A stretch of DNA of 64,000 nucleotides from Peptoniphilus phoceensis (lineage in GTDB: Bacteria > Bacillota > Clostridia > Tissierellales > Peptoniphilaceae). The notes below the pieces were generated by a model. It was given only the letters and a program-made list of their open reading frames with translations. It searched no databases and was not told the origin of the DNA. Below, one piece after another: positions 35,053 through 45,351 of this stretch. Position 1 is the first letter of the stretch. Each line of letters starts with the position of its first letter. The translations under genes were made by a program, and so were the position numbers. The stretch spans positions 1 through 64,000 of the forward strand of contig NZ_LN999806.1 of assembly GCF_001517665.2 (NCBI RefSeq), given 5' to 3'.

Positions 35053-36393
35053 ATGGATAACAACTTGAAAACTCGTGATGGTTTTAAAAGCAAATGGGGC
35101 TTTATACTTGCTTGTATAGGCTCTGCAGTTGGAATGGGTAATATTTGGAGATTTCCTATAATGGTTTCTACCTATGGTGGCATGACTTTTTTGATCCCTT
35201 ACATAATATTTGTAACTCTTATAGGATCTACTGGAGTAATTTCTGAAATGGCACTTGGTAGATCAGCTGATGCTGGACCTGTTGGTGCCTTTGGAAAATG
35301 TACAGAACTAAGATGGAAAAATAGAAAACTTGGAGAAATAATTGGACTTATTCCAGTCCTTGGTTCCCTTGCCCTAGCAATAGGTTACACTTGTGTAATG
35401 GGATGGATTTTTAAATACACTTTCCTATCCCTATCAGGTGGACTTTATGCAATGGGTCAAGATATGGATGTAATTGGTGGAACTTTTGGACAAACAGCAT
35501 CTGCCTTTGGTGCAAATATCTGGATAATTATAGCTGTCCTTGCAAGTTTTGCTATTATGGTCATGGGAGTATCTGGTGGAATTGAAAAGGCAAATAAAAT
35601 TATGATGCCTATCCTCTTTATTTTATTTGTTGGACTTGGAATTTACATCTTTACTCTTCCTGGTGCAGCTAATGGATATAAATACATCTTTACAGTAAAC
35701 CCAGAAGGATTAAAGGATCCAAAAGTTTGGATTTTTGCCTTTGGACAAGCCTTTTTCTCCTTATCAGTTGCAGGAAATGGAACAGTAATTTATGGATCTT
35801 ATCTACCAAAAAACGAAAGCATTCCATCATCTGCGAGAAATGTAGCAGTTTTTGACACAATAGCAGCTCTACTTGCTGCCTTTGTTATTATCCCAGCAAT
35901 GGCAACAGCAAATGCACCACTTGATACTGGTGGTCCAGGACTTATGTTTATCTTCCTAGTAAATGTATTTAACGGAATGGCTGTTGGAAGAATCGTAGGA
36001 ATTATTTTCTACGTCTGTGTACTTTTCGCAGGTGTATCTTCAATAATAAATCTTTACGAAACACCAGTAGCTTACTTGCAAGAAAAATTTAATTTCTCAA
36101 GACCTATTGCAACAACAACTATTCATATAATTGGTTGTATAGTGGCAATATTTATCCAAGCAATAGTAAGTGGTTGGATGGATGTAGTTTCAATTTACAT
36201 TTGCCCACTAGGAGCAGCACTTGCTGGTATAATGTTCCTTTGGGTTGCAGGAAAGGATTATGCCCTTTCTGCAGTTAACCAAGGTGCATTAAAACCAATT
36301 GGATCTTGGTATTATCCACTTGCAAAATATGTATATGTGACAGCTGCCATAGTTGCCCTAATAGCAGGTGCAATGCTTGGTGGTATTGGTTGA
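35053..36393 (+). CDS. tnaT: Sodium-dependent amino acid transporter, NSS family (TnaT-like)
   Basis: 446 residues, about 11-12 membrane helices of LeuT fold. The first helix carries the family motif GSAVGMGNIWRFP (about 23-35). Further markers are GQAFFSLSVAGNGTVIYGSY in helix 6 and the SSARN region. TnaT of Symbiobacterium, a sodium-tryptophan symporter of this family, is encoded next to tryptophanase, so tryptophan uptake is the likely role. Ribosome site AAGGAG. It ends in a terminator at 36,415. Confidence 0.88.
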   Translation: MDNNLKTRDGFKSKWGFILACIGSAVGMGNIWRFPIMVSTYGGMTFLIPYIIFVTLIGSTGVISEMALGRSADAGPVGAFGKCTELRWKNRKLGEIIGLIPVLGSLALAIGYTCVMGWIFKYTFLSLSGGLYAMGQDMDVIGGTFGQTASAFGANIWIIIAVLASFAIMVMGVSGGIEKANKIMMPILFILFVGLGIYIFTLPGAANGYKYIFTVNPEGLKDPKVWIFAFGQAFFSLSVAGNGTVIYGSYLPKNESIPSSARNVAVFDTIAALLAAFVIIPAMATANAPLDTGGPGLMFIFLVNVFNGMAVGRIVGIIFYVCVLFAGVSSIINLYETPVAYLQEKFNFSRPIATTTIHIIGCIVAIFIQAIVSGWMDVVSIYICPLGAALAGIMFLWVAGKDYALSAVNQGALKPIGSWYYPLAKYVYVTAAIVALIAGAMLGGIG

Positions 36394-36414
36394 TAAAATT
36401 TAAAATAAAAATAG

Positions 36415-36453
36415 AAAAAGTGTTGGTTTTTACATTTGCCAATACTTTTTTTA
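36415..36453 (+). terminator. Terminator of the tnaA-tnaT operon
   Basis: AAAAAGTGTTGG pairs with CCAATACTTTTT (one G-T pair) and a T-run follows. Confidence 0.8.
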
Positions 36454-36574
36454 TCCTACAATTTATTTTATAATCTCTAAAATTTTTAAATTTTAAAAAA
36501 TATCCTCCTGTTTTTTTTGTATGATATTATGTTATTAAGATAAAGTATATTTTGTGAGACTAGGAGGCAAAATT

Positions 36575-37135
36575 ATGAAAAAGAAATATCTCATTATTTT
36601 ATTGACACTTCCCTTAATTTTTAGTGCTTGTAAAAAAACAAATAGCGAAAGTGTAAATTCTAACCAAGAAGCACAGAAAAATTCTATTCAAAGTGAAAAA
36701 GTTGAAACAGAAGAAAAACAAGATAATCAAATCGAAGAAAAATATAATATTGTGGCACTAACTAAAAATATTTCTATTATTTTAAAAGAAATTGGCTATG
36801 AAAATGTTGGTGGAACAGTAGAAGAAGCAAAAGATCTTTATCCCCAAGCAAAAATTATTGGAAGCGAAAAAAATCCAGATTCAGATTTAGTTTTTGAAGT
36901 CTATCCAGACTTAATTATTACAGATTCCAATAACCACAGTGATTTTCTTTCAAAAATGGATGATTATAATTTTAAGAAACAACGTCGCTCTATGACTAAC
37001 CCTCTTTCCTCTGCACCTACTTTAGAAGAATATATTTACATTTTCTGCAAGGAAATAGATTATCCTAAGTATAGTGAAGAAAATCCTATACCAGAAGATT
37101 TGTTAAATAAAATAGAAAAAGAATTAAATCAATAA
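36575..37135 (+). CDS. Short lipoprotein related to siderophore-type binding proteins
   Basis: 186 residues from the ATG at 36,575 (GGAGG upstream). A lipobox FSAC lies near residue 18, followed by a serine/glutamine/glutamate-rich linker to about 60. The rest (VALTKNISIILKEIGYENVGG, then VFEVYPDLIITDSNNH) looks like the first lobe of a periplasmic-binding domain of the BtuF/FecB type and stops before a second lobe. It may be a truncated binding protein or a one-lobe protein of its own. No transporter genes are adjacent. Confidence 0.65.
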   Translation: MKKKYLIILLTLPLIFSACKKTNSESVNSNQEAQKNSIQSEKVETEEKQDNQIEEKYNIVALTKNISIILKEIGYENVGGTVEEAKDLYPQAKIIGSEKNPDSDLVFEVYPDLIITDSNNHSDFLSKMDDYNFKKQRRSMTNPLSSAPTLEEYIYIFCKEIDYPKYSEENPIPEDLLNKIEKELNQ

Positions 37136-37139
37136 AAAA

Positions 37140-37175
37140 TTAAGCTCTGGATCAGCTTATGACCCAGAGCTTTCT
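37140..37175. terminator. Two-way terminator
   Basis: AGCTCTGG pairs with CCAGAGCT around a 13-nt loop between two converging genes, with short A and T runs. Confidence 0.75.
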
Positions 37176-37177
37176 CT

Positions 37178-37867
37178 TTAAAAATTATCCTTTTTATTCC
37201 TGTATTGGATAAATTCATCTAAATCCCTAGCCAAAAAGAAGGGATTTATTTTTTTCTCTTTTTCTATTGTAGATGGAAGTGTTATTTTATCTTCTTCTCT
37301 AAGTTTTTTTACCCTCTCATATTCTCTGTCTAAGTCCTCATTAGAAATGACAGACTCTGCAAACTCTAAGTTGGCAAGAGAATATTCATGTGCAGGATAA
37401 ACTACTGTATCTTCAGCTAAATTTTTCAACTTATTTAAACCATCATAGGCTTTTTTGTAGTCATTAGTGAAGACCCTGCCACAGCCTGCAAGGAAAAGTG
37501 CATCTCCACAGAACAATTTATCGCCCATTAAATAAGAAATATGTTCTTCTGTGTGTCCTCCAGTTAAAATAACTTTAAAGTTTTCTCCAAAGATTTCAAA
37601 TTCGTCTCCGTCTTTTAAAGTTATGTCGTTATATTCATTTGTTTCAAGAGGACCAAAAACTTTTGCTCCGTATCTATCTTTAAGTTCCTCAACGCCGCCC
37701 ACATGGTCCATGTGCTTGTGAGTTAAAAGAATGTAGTCAAGATTTTTATTTTTTAAATAATCAATGACAGGACTAGCATCGCCAGGATCAACAACAAGAG
37801 TCTTGCCATCCTTTTCAATAGTCCAAATATAATTGTCATTAAAAGCTTTTATATAGTTAATATTCAT
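37178..37867 (-). CDS. Metallo-beta-lactamase fold hydrolase, glyoxalase II-like
   Basis: 229 residues. Metal site THKHMDHVGG near 50-59, further ligands at TGGHTEEH near 105 and FCGDALFLAGCGR near 119-131, PAHEYS near 159. The order of motifs and C-terminal part fit hydroxyacylglutathione hydrolase (GloB)-like proteins. In organisms without glutathione the thioester substrate is uncertain. Single gene with its own upstream region. Confidence 0.9.
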   Translation of the reverse strand: MNINYIKAFNDNYIWTIEKDGKTLVVDPGDASPVIDYLKNKNLDYILLTHKHMDHVGGVEELKDRYGAKVFGPLETNEYNDITLKDGDEFEIFGENFKVILTGGHTEEHISYLMGDKLFCGDALFLAGCGRVFTNDYKKAYDGLNKLKNLAEDTVVYPAHEYSLANLEFAESVISNEDLDREYERVKKLREEDKITLPSTIEKEKKINPFFLARDLDEFIQYRNKKDNF

Positions 37868-37988
37868 AAAACACCTCTTAATATTATTACTCTTATTGCT
37901 GGTATTTAAACAAGTATAGGTTTAAAAAGAAATGTTTCGTGATTTAATAATGTGCTATAATAAAATTATAAAATATTAGGAGGTCCAT

Positions 37989-38522
37989 ATGAAAAGATTT
38001 TTACTTGTTCTTGCTACAATATTTTTAATTGGTGGCCTAATGTATTTTTCACAAGATCACAATTTAAAAGATAATTCAACAAGTCCGAGAAAACTAAGTT
38101 CCGACACGAGAATATATAAAAGAGATAACAAGGGCGACTTTAAAATATACAAGGAAAAAAATTACCAAGATGGTCACTACTTATTGAAAAAAAGAATATT
38201 TTCTGAGAGTAAGTCTAATGATTTTGATTTGTGTCTAATTTTTGGTATAAAAAGCCAGAAAATAATTTCTGTGAAAGATGTCTCCTTAGAAACTGAAGGC
38301 AAGGGCTTCCAAGGAACTGTTCATGTAAAAATCGAAAGTGATGGAAAAAGTTTGTTCTACGATATTTATGGAGACTTAAATCAGGGGTCTTTGGAAAGAC
38401 CAATCTTAGATATAAAGGATATGGGAAGAAAGATTTATGCATCTTTTTCCTCTTTAAGTAAATCTAAATTCCTTGATCATGTGGACGAGACTGGTGCTAT
38501 ATTTTTACCTTGGATGTTTTAA
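37989..38522 (+). CDS. Secreted or membrane-anchored protein, unknown
   Basis: 177 residues. An N-terminal hydrophobic segment (about 4-20, FLLVLATIFLIGGLMYF) without a lipobox suggests a signal anchor. The rest is charged with beta-rich character. Ribosome site AGGAGG. It has its own strong terminator at 38,537. I recognise no family. Confidence 0.7.
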   Translation: MKRFLLVLATIFLIGGLMYFSQDHNLKDNSTSPRKLSSDTRIYKRDNKGDFKIYKEKNYQDGHYLLKKRIFSESKSNDFDLCLIFGIKSQKIISVKDVSLETEGKGFQGTVHVKIESDGKSLFYDIYGDLNQGSLERPILDIKDMGRKIYASFSSLSKSKFLDHVDETGAIFLPWMF

Positions 38523-38536
38523 AATTTATATGAAAG

Positions 38537-38580
38537 ATAAAGAAAGTAGTCTTGTGCTTTTAAGACTACTTTCTTTTTTT
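38537..38580 (+). terminator. Rho-independent terminator
   Basis: Perfect 15-bp stem (AAAGAAAGTAGTCTT with AAGACTACTTTCTTT), 8-nt loop, then seven Ts. Confidence 0.88.
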
Positions 38581-38588
38581 ATTTAATT

Positions 38589-39012
38589 TGTTTTAAGATA
38601 TCCGACTAGCTTGATTTCAGTGTGAAATCATTTAAAAAGACAGCCGTTTTATGGCTGTCTTTGTTTAGGTTTTTTCTTGATTTACAAGTCCGACTCGCTT
38701 AAAAATGCTCATTATTCATTCGCATTTTTTTCGCTCGCTGGATAAGCTTCAGTGTGAAGATAAAAAAAGACAGTCACTTTATGACTGCCTTTGCTAAAGT
38801 TTTCTCTATATATCCAAGTCCGACTCACTCGACAATGCTCCCTATTCGGTCGCATCGTCTTCGTTCGCTGGATAAGCTTCAGTGTGAAGATAAAATAAAA
38901 GACAGCCTTTTTTTTAGCTGTCTTTGATAAGGTTGTTTTTAGATTTACTAGTCCGACTCGCTTAAAAATGCTCATTATTCATTCGCATTTTTTTCGCTCG
39001 CTGGATAAGGTT
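38589..39012. repeat. Array of about 130-bp composite repeats
   Basis: Three core copies (about 38,687-38,759, 38,817-38,889 and 38,950-39,012) contain TCCGACTCRCT, then an inverted pair around ATGC...GCAT, then CGCTGGATAAG. They alternate with short hairpins of the form AAGACAGYC...GGCTGTCTT (38,636-38,664, 38,767-38,793, 38,899-38,924). The core recurs at 62,266 and 62,704. There is no gene in 38,523-39,096; the frame on the minus strand at 38,712-38,975 is read-through of repeats. Confidence 0.85.
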
Positions 39013-39057
39013 CTTCATAGCTTCAGGCTCCTTTCAGTCGCCTTCAGCTTGAAGACC

Positions 39058-39087
39058 GTCTCAATCGTGATTCGTCACGATTGAGAC
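39058..39087 (-). terminator. Hairpin after groEL
   Basis: Perfect 13-bp stem with a 4-nt loop (TTCG on the plus strand) starting 9 bp beyond the groEL stop. The T-run is missing, so it is an atypical terminator or a 3'-end stabiliser. Confidence 0.65.
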
Positions 39088-39096
39088 TACCATTAA

Positions 39097-40738
<1,642 letters not shown>

Positions 40739-40745
40739 TAAATTA

Positions 40746-41027
40746 TTATTCAATAACTGCCAAGATGTCTTGGAACTTAATTATAGTGTACTTTTCATCG
40801 TCAAGTTCAATATCATTTCCTGCATATTTTGAGAAAATAACTTTGTCTCCGACTTTTACAAGTCCCTTCATTTCTTCGTCTGTATCTAATTTATTACCTG
40901 TTGCAACAACTTCTGCAATATTAGATTCTTCCTTTGCTGATGATGGAAGAACAATACCTGAAGCAGTTGTTTCTTCTTTTTCAATTTTTTTGATGACAAT
41001 TTTGTCGTCAAGTGGTCTTAATTTCAT
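40746..41027 (-). CDS. groES: Co-chaperonin GroES
   Basis: 93 residues. Start LRPLDDKIVIKKIEKEE, mobile loop GIVLPSSAKEES near 24-35 and GDKVIFSKYAGNDIELD near 62-78 fit the family. It caps GroEL. Ribosome site AGGAGG. First gene of the operon. Confidence 0.98.
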   Translation of the reverse strand: MKLRPLDDKIVIKKIEKEETTASGIVLPSSAKEESNIAEVVATGNKLDTDEEMKGLVKVGDKVIFSKYAGNDIELDDEKYTIIKFQDILAVIE

Positions 41028-41059
41028 CTATATAAACCTCCTAAAATTTATCTATGTTT

Positions 41060-41086
41060 TTAGCACTCACTCATCTCTTCTGCTAA
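41060..41086 (-). promoter_or_regulatory. CIRCE-like HrcA operator, imperfect
   Basis: On the plus strand: TTAGCACTC, nine bases, TTCTGCTAA. The classic element is TTAGCACTC-N9-GAGTGCTAA, so one arm is perfect and six of nine bases of the other are kept. It lies 33 bp before the groES start, the usual place. Confidence 0.75.
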
Positions 41087-41156
41087 TATGTATATGATAA
41101 CTCAAAAGAAAAATTTTTTCAAGTCTTCTTTAAAGAGAAATCTTTAAAAAATTTTT

Positions 41157-41984
41157 TAAAAGCTGATGCTTTTATAATTGCTCTTGGAGTGGCTTATACC
41201 CATTCGGGTATGCAGGAGACATCGTGAAGTATTTTTTTAAAACTTCGTCTTTATGATTCTTTCTAAAGCCTAAGGCTTTAACTTTTCTTATGGAGGGGAC
41301 TTAGGGCGTTTCGATTCGCCCTTATCCCCTCCATACCTCCCCTTAACACCCCCAACGACCTGGCAGGGCCTTTGCCAACAACCCCGAGCGGCAAACAGCC
41401 TAAAATTCAAAACTCGTTAAGCTTAGGCATTAAAAAAATAAAAACTTCTCAGTCAAATAGGATTTAATAATAACCACTTCCAAATTCAATCGCTTAACTC
41501 AAACAGTTGAATTTTTTAACGGCTGTCTTGCCTTACGGGGTTTTACTAAGTTAGGCTACGGTTTTACCATTACATAATTTCAAACTTATGTGAAATTACT
41601 TAACAAAACCTAACAACAAAAATAAACTTTTTCATTAAAATAAGATTAATCTTTTGTTGATTAAGCTTATTTTTTTATTACTTTATCTTCTATTGTCACC
41701 TTGGCAATTATGCTCCAGCTTGTTGAAGTCTTATGAGTTTTTAAATTTTGCCAATAAACCGCAAACTAATGAGTTAGTAAGCAAAAAGTTCGGAGACGTT
41801 AAAAAAATTTCACTGTTTGAGCGAAGCGAGTTTGAAATTTTTAGTCGGAGAGCTTTTTGCGTATTAAAGGGTCGGGCCCCTGCCAGGGCGATGGGGTTTG
41901 GGGGGAGGTTTAAGGAGGGGGTCAGGGGCCTCGCCCGCCCCTAGCTCCCCCTCCTTATAAAGGATATAAAAGCGTCAGCTTTTA
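41157..41984. repeat. GC-rich element of about 830 bp with inverted ends
   Basis: The ends are TAAAAGCTGATGCTTTTA (41,157-41,174) and TAAAAGCGTCAGCTTTTA (41,967-41,984), inverse copies with 17 of 18 bases matching. Inside each lies a GC-rich block: 41,290-41,400 on the left (with a 10-bp hairpin at 41,290-41,334) and 41,870-41,960 on the right, which is a diverged inverse copy (CCTGGCAGGGCC against GGCCCCTGCCAGGGC). The middle is AT-rich. I support no gene in it; the 96-codon plus-strand frame at 41,654 has no good ribosome site and reads through the repeat. Confidence 0.65.
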
Positions 41985-42035
41985 ATAAAACTTTTAAAAA
42001 TAAAATTTTTTAATACAATTTTAAAAATCCTTTTT

Positions 42036-42563
42036 TTACTTTTTCCCTTCTAACTCCAATAACTTCCTCTTAACTTCAATTCCCCCAGCATATCCTCTTA
42101 AACTCCCATCACTTCCTATTACTCTGTGGCAAGGTATTATTAAGGAGATTGGATTGTGGCCTATTGCTCCTCCAACTTCCTGGTTGGATACTCTTTCATA
42201 TTTTCCACCTGCAAGTAAACTCTCTCCAACTTCTTTATAGGTCCAAGTCTTCCCATAGGGAATTTTTAATAAGATATCCCAGACATCTTTTCTAAATTCA
42301 CTTCCATAAACTTTTATTGCTGGAATAAATTCTGGGTCTTTACCAGAAAAATATATTTCAAGCCACTTTTCTATATCTTTTAAAATCTTATATTCTCCAG
42401 AAGAAATCTCTAAGTTTTCTCCATCAATAAATTTTATATCTTCATCTTTTAATTTATCTTCAAATTCTTTTTGATTCTCCAGATATAGTCCTAGTAAATA
42501 ATTTTTATCAAATATAAGTAATATTTTCCCAAAAGGGGAATGATATATTTTTTTGTAAGTCAT
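42036..42563 (-). CDS. ogt: Methylated-DNA--protein-cysteine methyltransferase
   Basis: 175 residues. Active-site motif IPCHRVIGSDGSLRGYAGG near 140-158 with the acceptor cysteine, and the helix-turn-helix region IPYGKTWTYKEVG near 100. It repairs O6-alkylguanine by taking the alkyl group itself. It stands behind the rplQ terminator as a separate gene. Confidence 0.95.
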   Translation of the reverse strand: MTYKKIYHSPFGKILLIFDKNYLLGLYLENQKEFEDKLKDEDIKFIDGENLEISSGEYKILKDIEKWLEIYFSGKDPEFIPAIKVYGSEFRKDVWDILLKIPYGKTWTYKEVGESLLAGGKYERVSNQEVGGAIGHNPISLIIPCHRVIGSDGSLRGYAGGIEVKRKLLELEGKK

Positions 42564-42582
42564 AAAAGCTCCAAATTTTTAT

Positions 42583-42613
42583 AAAAAAAAAGGAAACCCC
42601 ATTGGATTTCCTT
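42583..42613 (-). terminator. Terminator of the ribosomal protein operon
   Basis: GGAAATCC pairs with GGGTTTCC and nine Ts follow (minus strand), directly after the rplQ stop. Confidence 0.85.
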
Positions 42614-42953
42614 ATACTAATTCTATAATTGAAATTTCTGCGCCATCTCCACGTCTTGGACCTTTTTTAAGAACTCTAGTGTATCCACCGTTTCTATCAG
42701 CATATTTTTCTGCATATTCAGTAAATAGTTTTGTAACTACATCTTCTGAATAAATATATGCTAGAGCTTGTCTTCTTGCGTGAAGATCGCCTCTTTTTCC
42801 AAGTGTAATCATACGATCAGCAATTCTTTGAACTTCTTTCGCTCTTGTGTGAGTAGTTTCAATTCTACCTTCTTTTAAGAGAGAAGTAACAAGGTTTCTA
42901 AGCATTGCACGTCTATGGCTTGAATTACGGCCAAGTTTTCTTTGTTTTGCCAT
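42612..42953 (-). CDS. rplQ: Ribosomal protein L17
   Basis: 113 residues; the start [19 protein letters not shown] is diagnostic. Last gene of the S10-spc-alpha operon; starts 10 bp after rpoA. Confidence 0.98.
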   Translation of the reverse strand: MAKQRKLGRNSSHRRAMLRNLVTSLLKEGRIETTHTRAKEVQRIADRMITLGKRGDLHARRQALAYIYSEDVVTKLFTEYAEKYADRNGGYTRVLKKGPRRGDGAEISIIELV

Positions 42954-42963
42954 AATATCCTCC

Positions 42964-43911
42964 TTATTCTTCTTCAGCTTTGAGTCCTAAACCTAACTCT
43001 TCAAGTTTTTCAGTTACTTCTTGTAGAGATTTTCTACCAAGATTTCTAACTTTCATCATTTCACTTTCAGTTTTATTAGTTAGTTCCTCAACGCTATTTA
43101 TGCCCGCTCTCTTTAGGCAGTTAAAAGATCTTACAGATAAGTCTAATTCTTCAACTGTCATTTCGAGAACTTTTTCTTTTTGATCCTCTTCTTTTTCAAC
43201 CATCAAATTAATTTCACTGACATGTTCTTTTAGGCCAATGAAGAGTTCAAGATGTTCTGTCAATATTTTTGCTGCAAGTGAAGTTGCTTCGTCAGCCTTC
43301 ATTGAACCATCTGTAGTAACTTCAAGAATTAATCTATCATAATCTGTTCTTTGTCCAACTCTTGTATTTTCAACTTTCCAGTTTACTTTTTCTACAGGAG
43401 TGAAGTTAGAATCCATAGGTATAATTCCAATTTCAGTTATTTCATCTTTTTTAAGTTCAGAAGGTTCATAGCCTCTTCCCTTTTCCACCATCATTTCAAG
43501 ATAAAATTCAGCATCATCATTTAGAGTTGCTATATGTTGATCTGGATTTATAACACTTACATGTGGTGCAAGCTCGATGTCAGAGGCCTTAATTTCTCCC
43601 TTGCCTTTTTTGTCTATTACTAGCTTAACAGGCTCATCTTCAGTCATCTTTAAAACTATAGATTTAATATTTAAAACTATTTCAGGTACATCTTCCAATA
43701 CCCCTGGAATTGTATCAAATTCATGTTCAACGCCACGTATATTGATAAATGATACTGCAGCGCCAGGTAGAGAGGAAAGTAACACTCTTCTTAAGGAATT
43801 TCCAATAGTGATACCAAATCCAGCTTCTAAAGGTTCAACGACAAATTTACCATATAAACCTGACTCATCTAATTCTTCAATACTAATTCTAGGTTTTTCA
43901 ATTTCAATCAT
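42964..43911 (-). CDS. rpoA: RNA polymerase alpha subunit
   Basis: 315 residues from the ATG at 43,911; AGAAGGAGG just upstream decides against the longer TTG frame. N-terminal dimerisation domain with [21 protein letters not shown]-terminal domain with helix-hairpin-helix [13 protein letters not shown]. It follows rpsK directly; rpsD, which usually lies between them in Clostridia, is not here. Confidence 0.98.
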   Translation of the reverse strand: MIEIEKPRISIEELDESGLYGKFVVEPLEAGFGITIGNSLRRVLLSSLPGAAVSFINIRGVEHEFDTIPGVLEDVPEIVLNIKSIVLKMTEDEPVKLVIDKKGKGEIKASDIELAPHVSVINPDQHIATLNDDAEFYLEMMVEKGRGYEPSELKKDEITEIGIIPMDSNFTPVEKVNWKVENTRVGQRTDYDRLILEVTTDGSMKADEATSLAAKILTEHLELFIGLKEHVSEINLMVEKEEDQKEKVLEMTVEELDLSVRSFNCLKRAGINSVEELTNKTESEMMKVRNLGRKSLQEVTEKLEELGLGLKAEEE

Positions 43912-43937
43912 GGGTACCCTCCTTCTCAATCAATAGT

Positions 43938-44333
43938 TTAGACTCTTCTACGTTTTGGTGGTCTACATCCATTGTGAGGAATTGGAGTAACATCTTTAAT
44001 CATAGTTACTTCAAGACCTGATGCTTGAAGAGATCTAATAGCAGCTTCTCTTCCAGAACCTGGACCCTTAACATATACATCAACGCTCTTTAGTCCGTGT
44101 TCTTTAGCTTTTTCAGCTGCTTCTTGTGCAGCTTCTTGTGCTGCAAAAGGAGTTGACTTTCTTGAACCTCTAAATCCAAGTTGTCCAGCACTAGCCCAAG
44201 ATATAACATTTCCGTTAATATCAGTAAGAGTAACCATAGTGTTGTTAAATGTTGAAGCTATATGTGCTTCTCCCTTTTCAATGTTTTTACGTACACGTCT
44301 TCTAGCACGTGTAGCTTTTTGTTTTTTAGCCAT
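43938..44333 (-). CDS. rpsK: Ribosomal protein S11
   Basis: 131 residues. [18 protein letters not shown] and the C-terminal [14 protein letters not shown] are typical. Basic N-terminus. Between rpsM (12 bp) and rpoA (26 bp). Confidence 0.99.
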   Translation of the reverse strand: MAKKQKATRARRRVRKNIEKGEAHIASTFNNTMVTLTDINGNVISWASAGQLGFRGSRKSTPFAAQEAAQEAAEKAKEHGLKSVDVYVKGPGSGREAAIRSLQASGLEVTMIKDVTPIPHNGCRPPKRRRV

Positions 44334-44345
44334 CTAAGTCCCCCC

Positions 44346-44708
44346 TTACTTACTCTTAGAAACAAGTTTCTTAGGACCTTTTCTTGTCCTAGCATTTGTC
44401 TTAGTTTTTTGTCCTCTTACAGGAAGACCTGCTTTATGTCTTCTTCCACGATAACAGTTGATTTCACGAAGTCTTTTAATGTTCATTGCAACATCACGAC
44501 GTAAATCACCTTCAACGTGGTATTTATCAATTTCTTCTCTAATTTTAGCAAGTTCTGCTTCTGTTAAGTCTTTAACACGTGTGTCAAAGTCAATGCCAGC
44601 TGCAGTTAAAATTTCTTGAGATCTGGGTTTTCCAATACCGTAAATATAAGTGAGTCCTATTTCAACTCTCTTTTCTCTAGGTAAATCAACACCGGAAATT
44701 CTAGCCAT
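44346..44708 (-). CDS. rpsM: Ribosomal protein S13
   Basis: 120 residues. [19 protein letters not shown] at the start, helix-two-turn-helix near [11 protein letters not shown] and the basic end fit. It follows rpmJ by 11 bp. Confidence 0.99.
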   Translation of the reverse strand: MARISGVDLPREKRVEIGLTYIYGIGKPRSQEILTAAGIDFDTRVKDLTEAELAKIREEIDKYHVEGDLRRDVAMNIKRLREINCYRGRRHKAGLPVRGQKTKTNARTRKGPKKLVSKSK

Positions 44709-44719
44709 AATTACCTCCC

Positions 44720-44833
44720 TTATCCCTGTCTTTGTTTATGTTTCGGATTTTCGCAAATTACCATTACTTTTCCGTTTCTTTTAATTATTTTGCACTTTTC
44801 GCACATCTTTTTTACAGATGGTCTTACTTTCAT
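44720..44833 (-). CDS. rpmJ: Ribosomal protein L36
   Basis: 37 residues, [19 protein letters not shown] to the end KHKQRQG. The zinc residues C11, C14, C27 and H32 are present, so it is the zinc-binding form. Good AGGAGG site. It lies between infA and rpsM. Confidence 0.97.
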   Translation of the reverse strand: MKVRPSVKKMCEKCKIIKRNGKVMVICENPKHKQRQG

Positions 44834-44856
44834 TTAAATGCCTCCTGACTCTAGGA

Positions 44857-45075
44857 TTATTTCTTTCTCCAAGTTATTCTACCTCGTGTAAGATCATAAG
44901 GTGAAAGCTCAACTGTCACCTTATCACCAGGAAGAATTCTAATATAATTCATTCTCAATTTACCTGAAATATGAGCAAGTATGATATGTCCATTTTCAAG
45001 TTCAACCTTGAAATGAGTGTTAGGAAGAGCGTCTACAACAACGCCTTCAACTTCAATTACATCTTCTTTAGCCAT
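44857..45075 (-). CDS. infA: Translation initiation factor IF-1
   Basis: 72 residues with the OB fold: [39 protein letters not shown]. It binds the ribosomal A site in initiation. Between the KOW-protein gene and rpmJ. Confidence 0.99.
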   Translation of the reverse strand: MAKEDVIEVEGVVVDALPNTHFKVELENGHIILAHISGKLRMNYIRILPGDKVTVELSPYDLTRGRITWRKK

Positions 45076-45093
45076 ATTATTAAGGATCCTCCT

Positions 45094-45348
45094 TTAGCTA
45101 TAAGGTAATAGTTTCTTTCTAATATAGGTGTCATTAAATTCACTAACATTAGTATCGATGACATCCTTATATATATAAAGATGTTTTACCTTTTTTTTCT
45201 TTGGTCGATCTAGCTTTCTTAGTTTTCCATCAACGACGAAGAGAAAGTCATCATCAATAATATCAATTATGAGGTATACTTTTCCCTCATCCCTACCTTT
45301 TTTGGATCTTACAACTTGTCCTTTCAAAAGACTAAATGTATTATCCAT
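45094..45348 (-). CDS. KOW-domain RNA-binding protein
   Basis: 84 residues. KOW motif in KGQVVRSKKGRDEGKVYLII, then a short beta-barrel like that of the L14e/L6e/L27e group. Such a gene lies between map and infA in many Clostridia; here it follows adk directly because map is absent. Probably a ribosome- or RNA-associated factor, function unproven. Confidence 0.85.
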   Translation of the reverse strand: MDNTFSLLKGQVVRSKKGRDEGKVYLIIDIIDDDFLFVVDGKLRKLDRPKKKKVKHLYIYKDVIDTNVSEFNDTYIRKKLLPYS

Positions 45349-45351
45349 GAA

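Noticed and set aside
38712-38975. 87-codon minus-strand frame
   Set aside because: It consists wholly of the repeat array and lacks a ribosome site.
38589-39012. CRISPR array
   Set aside because: Only three long, imperfect cores with hairpins between them; no short identical repeats with unique spacers and no cas genes.
41654-41944. 96-codon plus-strand frame in the GC-rich element
   Set aside because: No adequate ribosome site, runs across inverted repeat arms, and composition is that of the repeat rather than of a protein.
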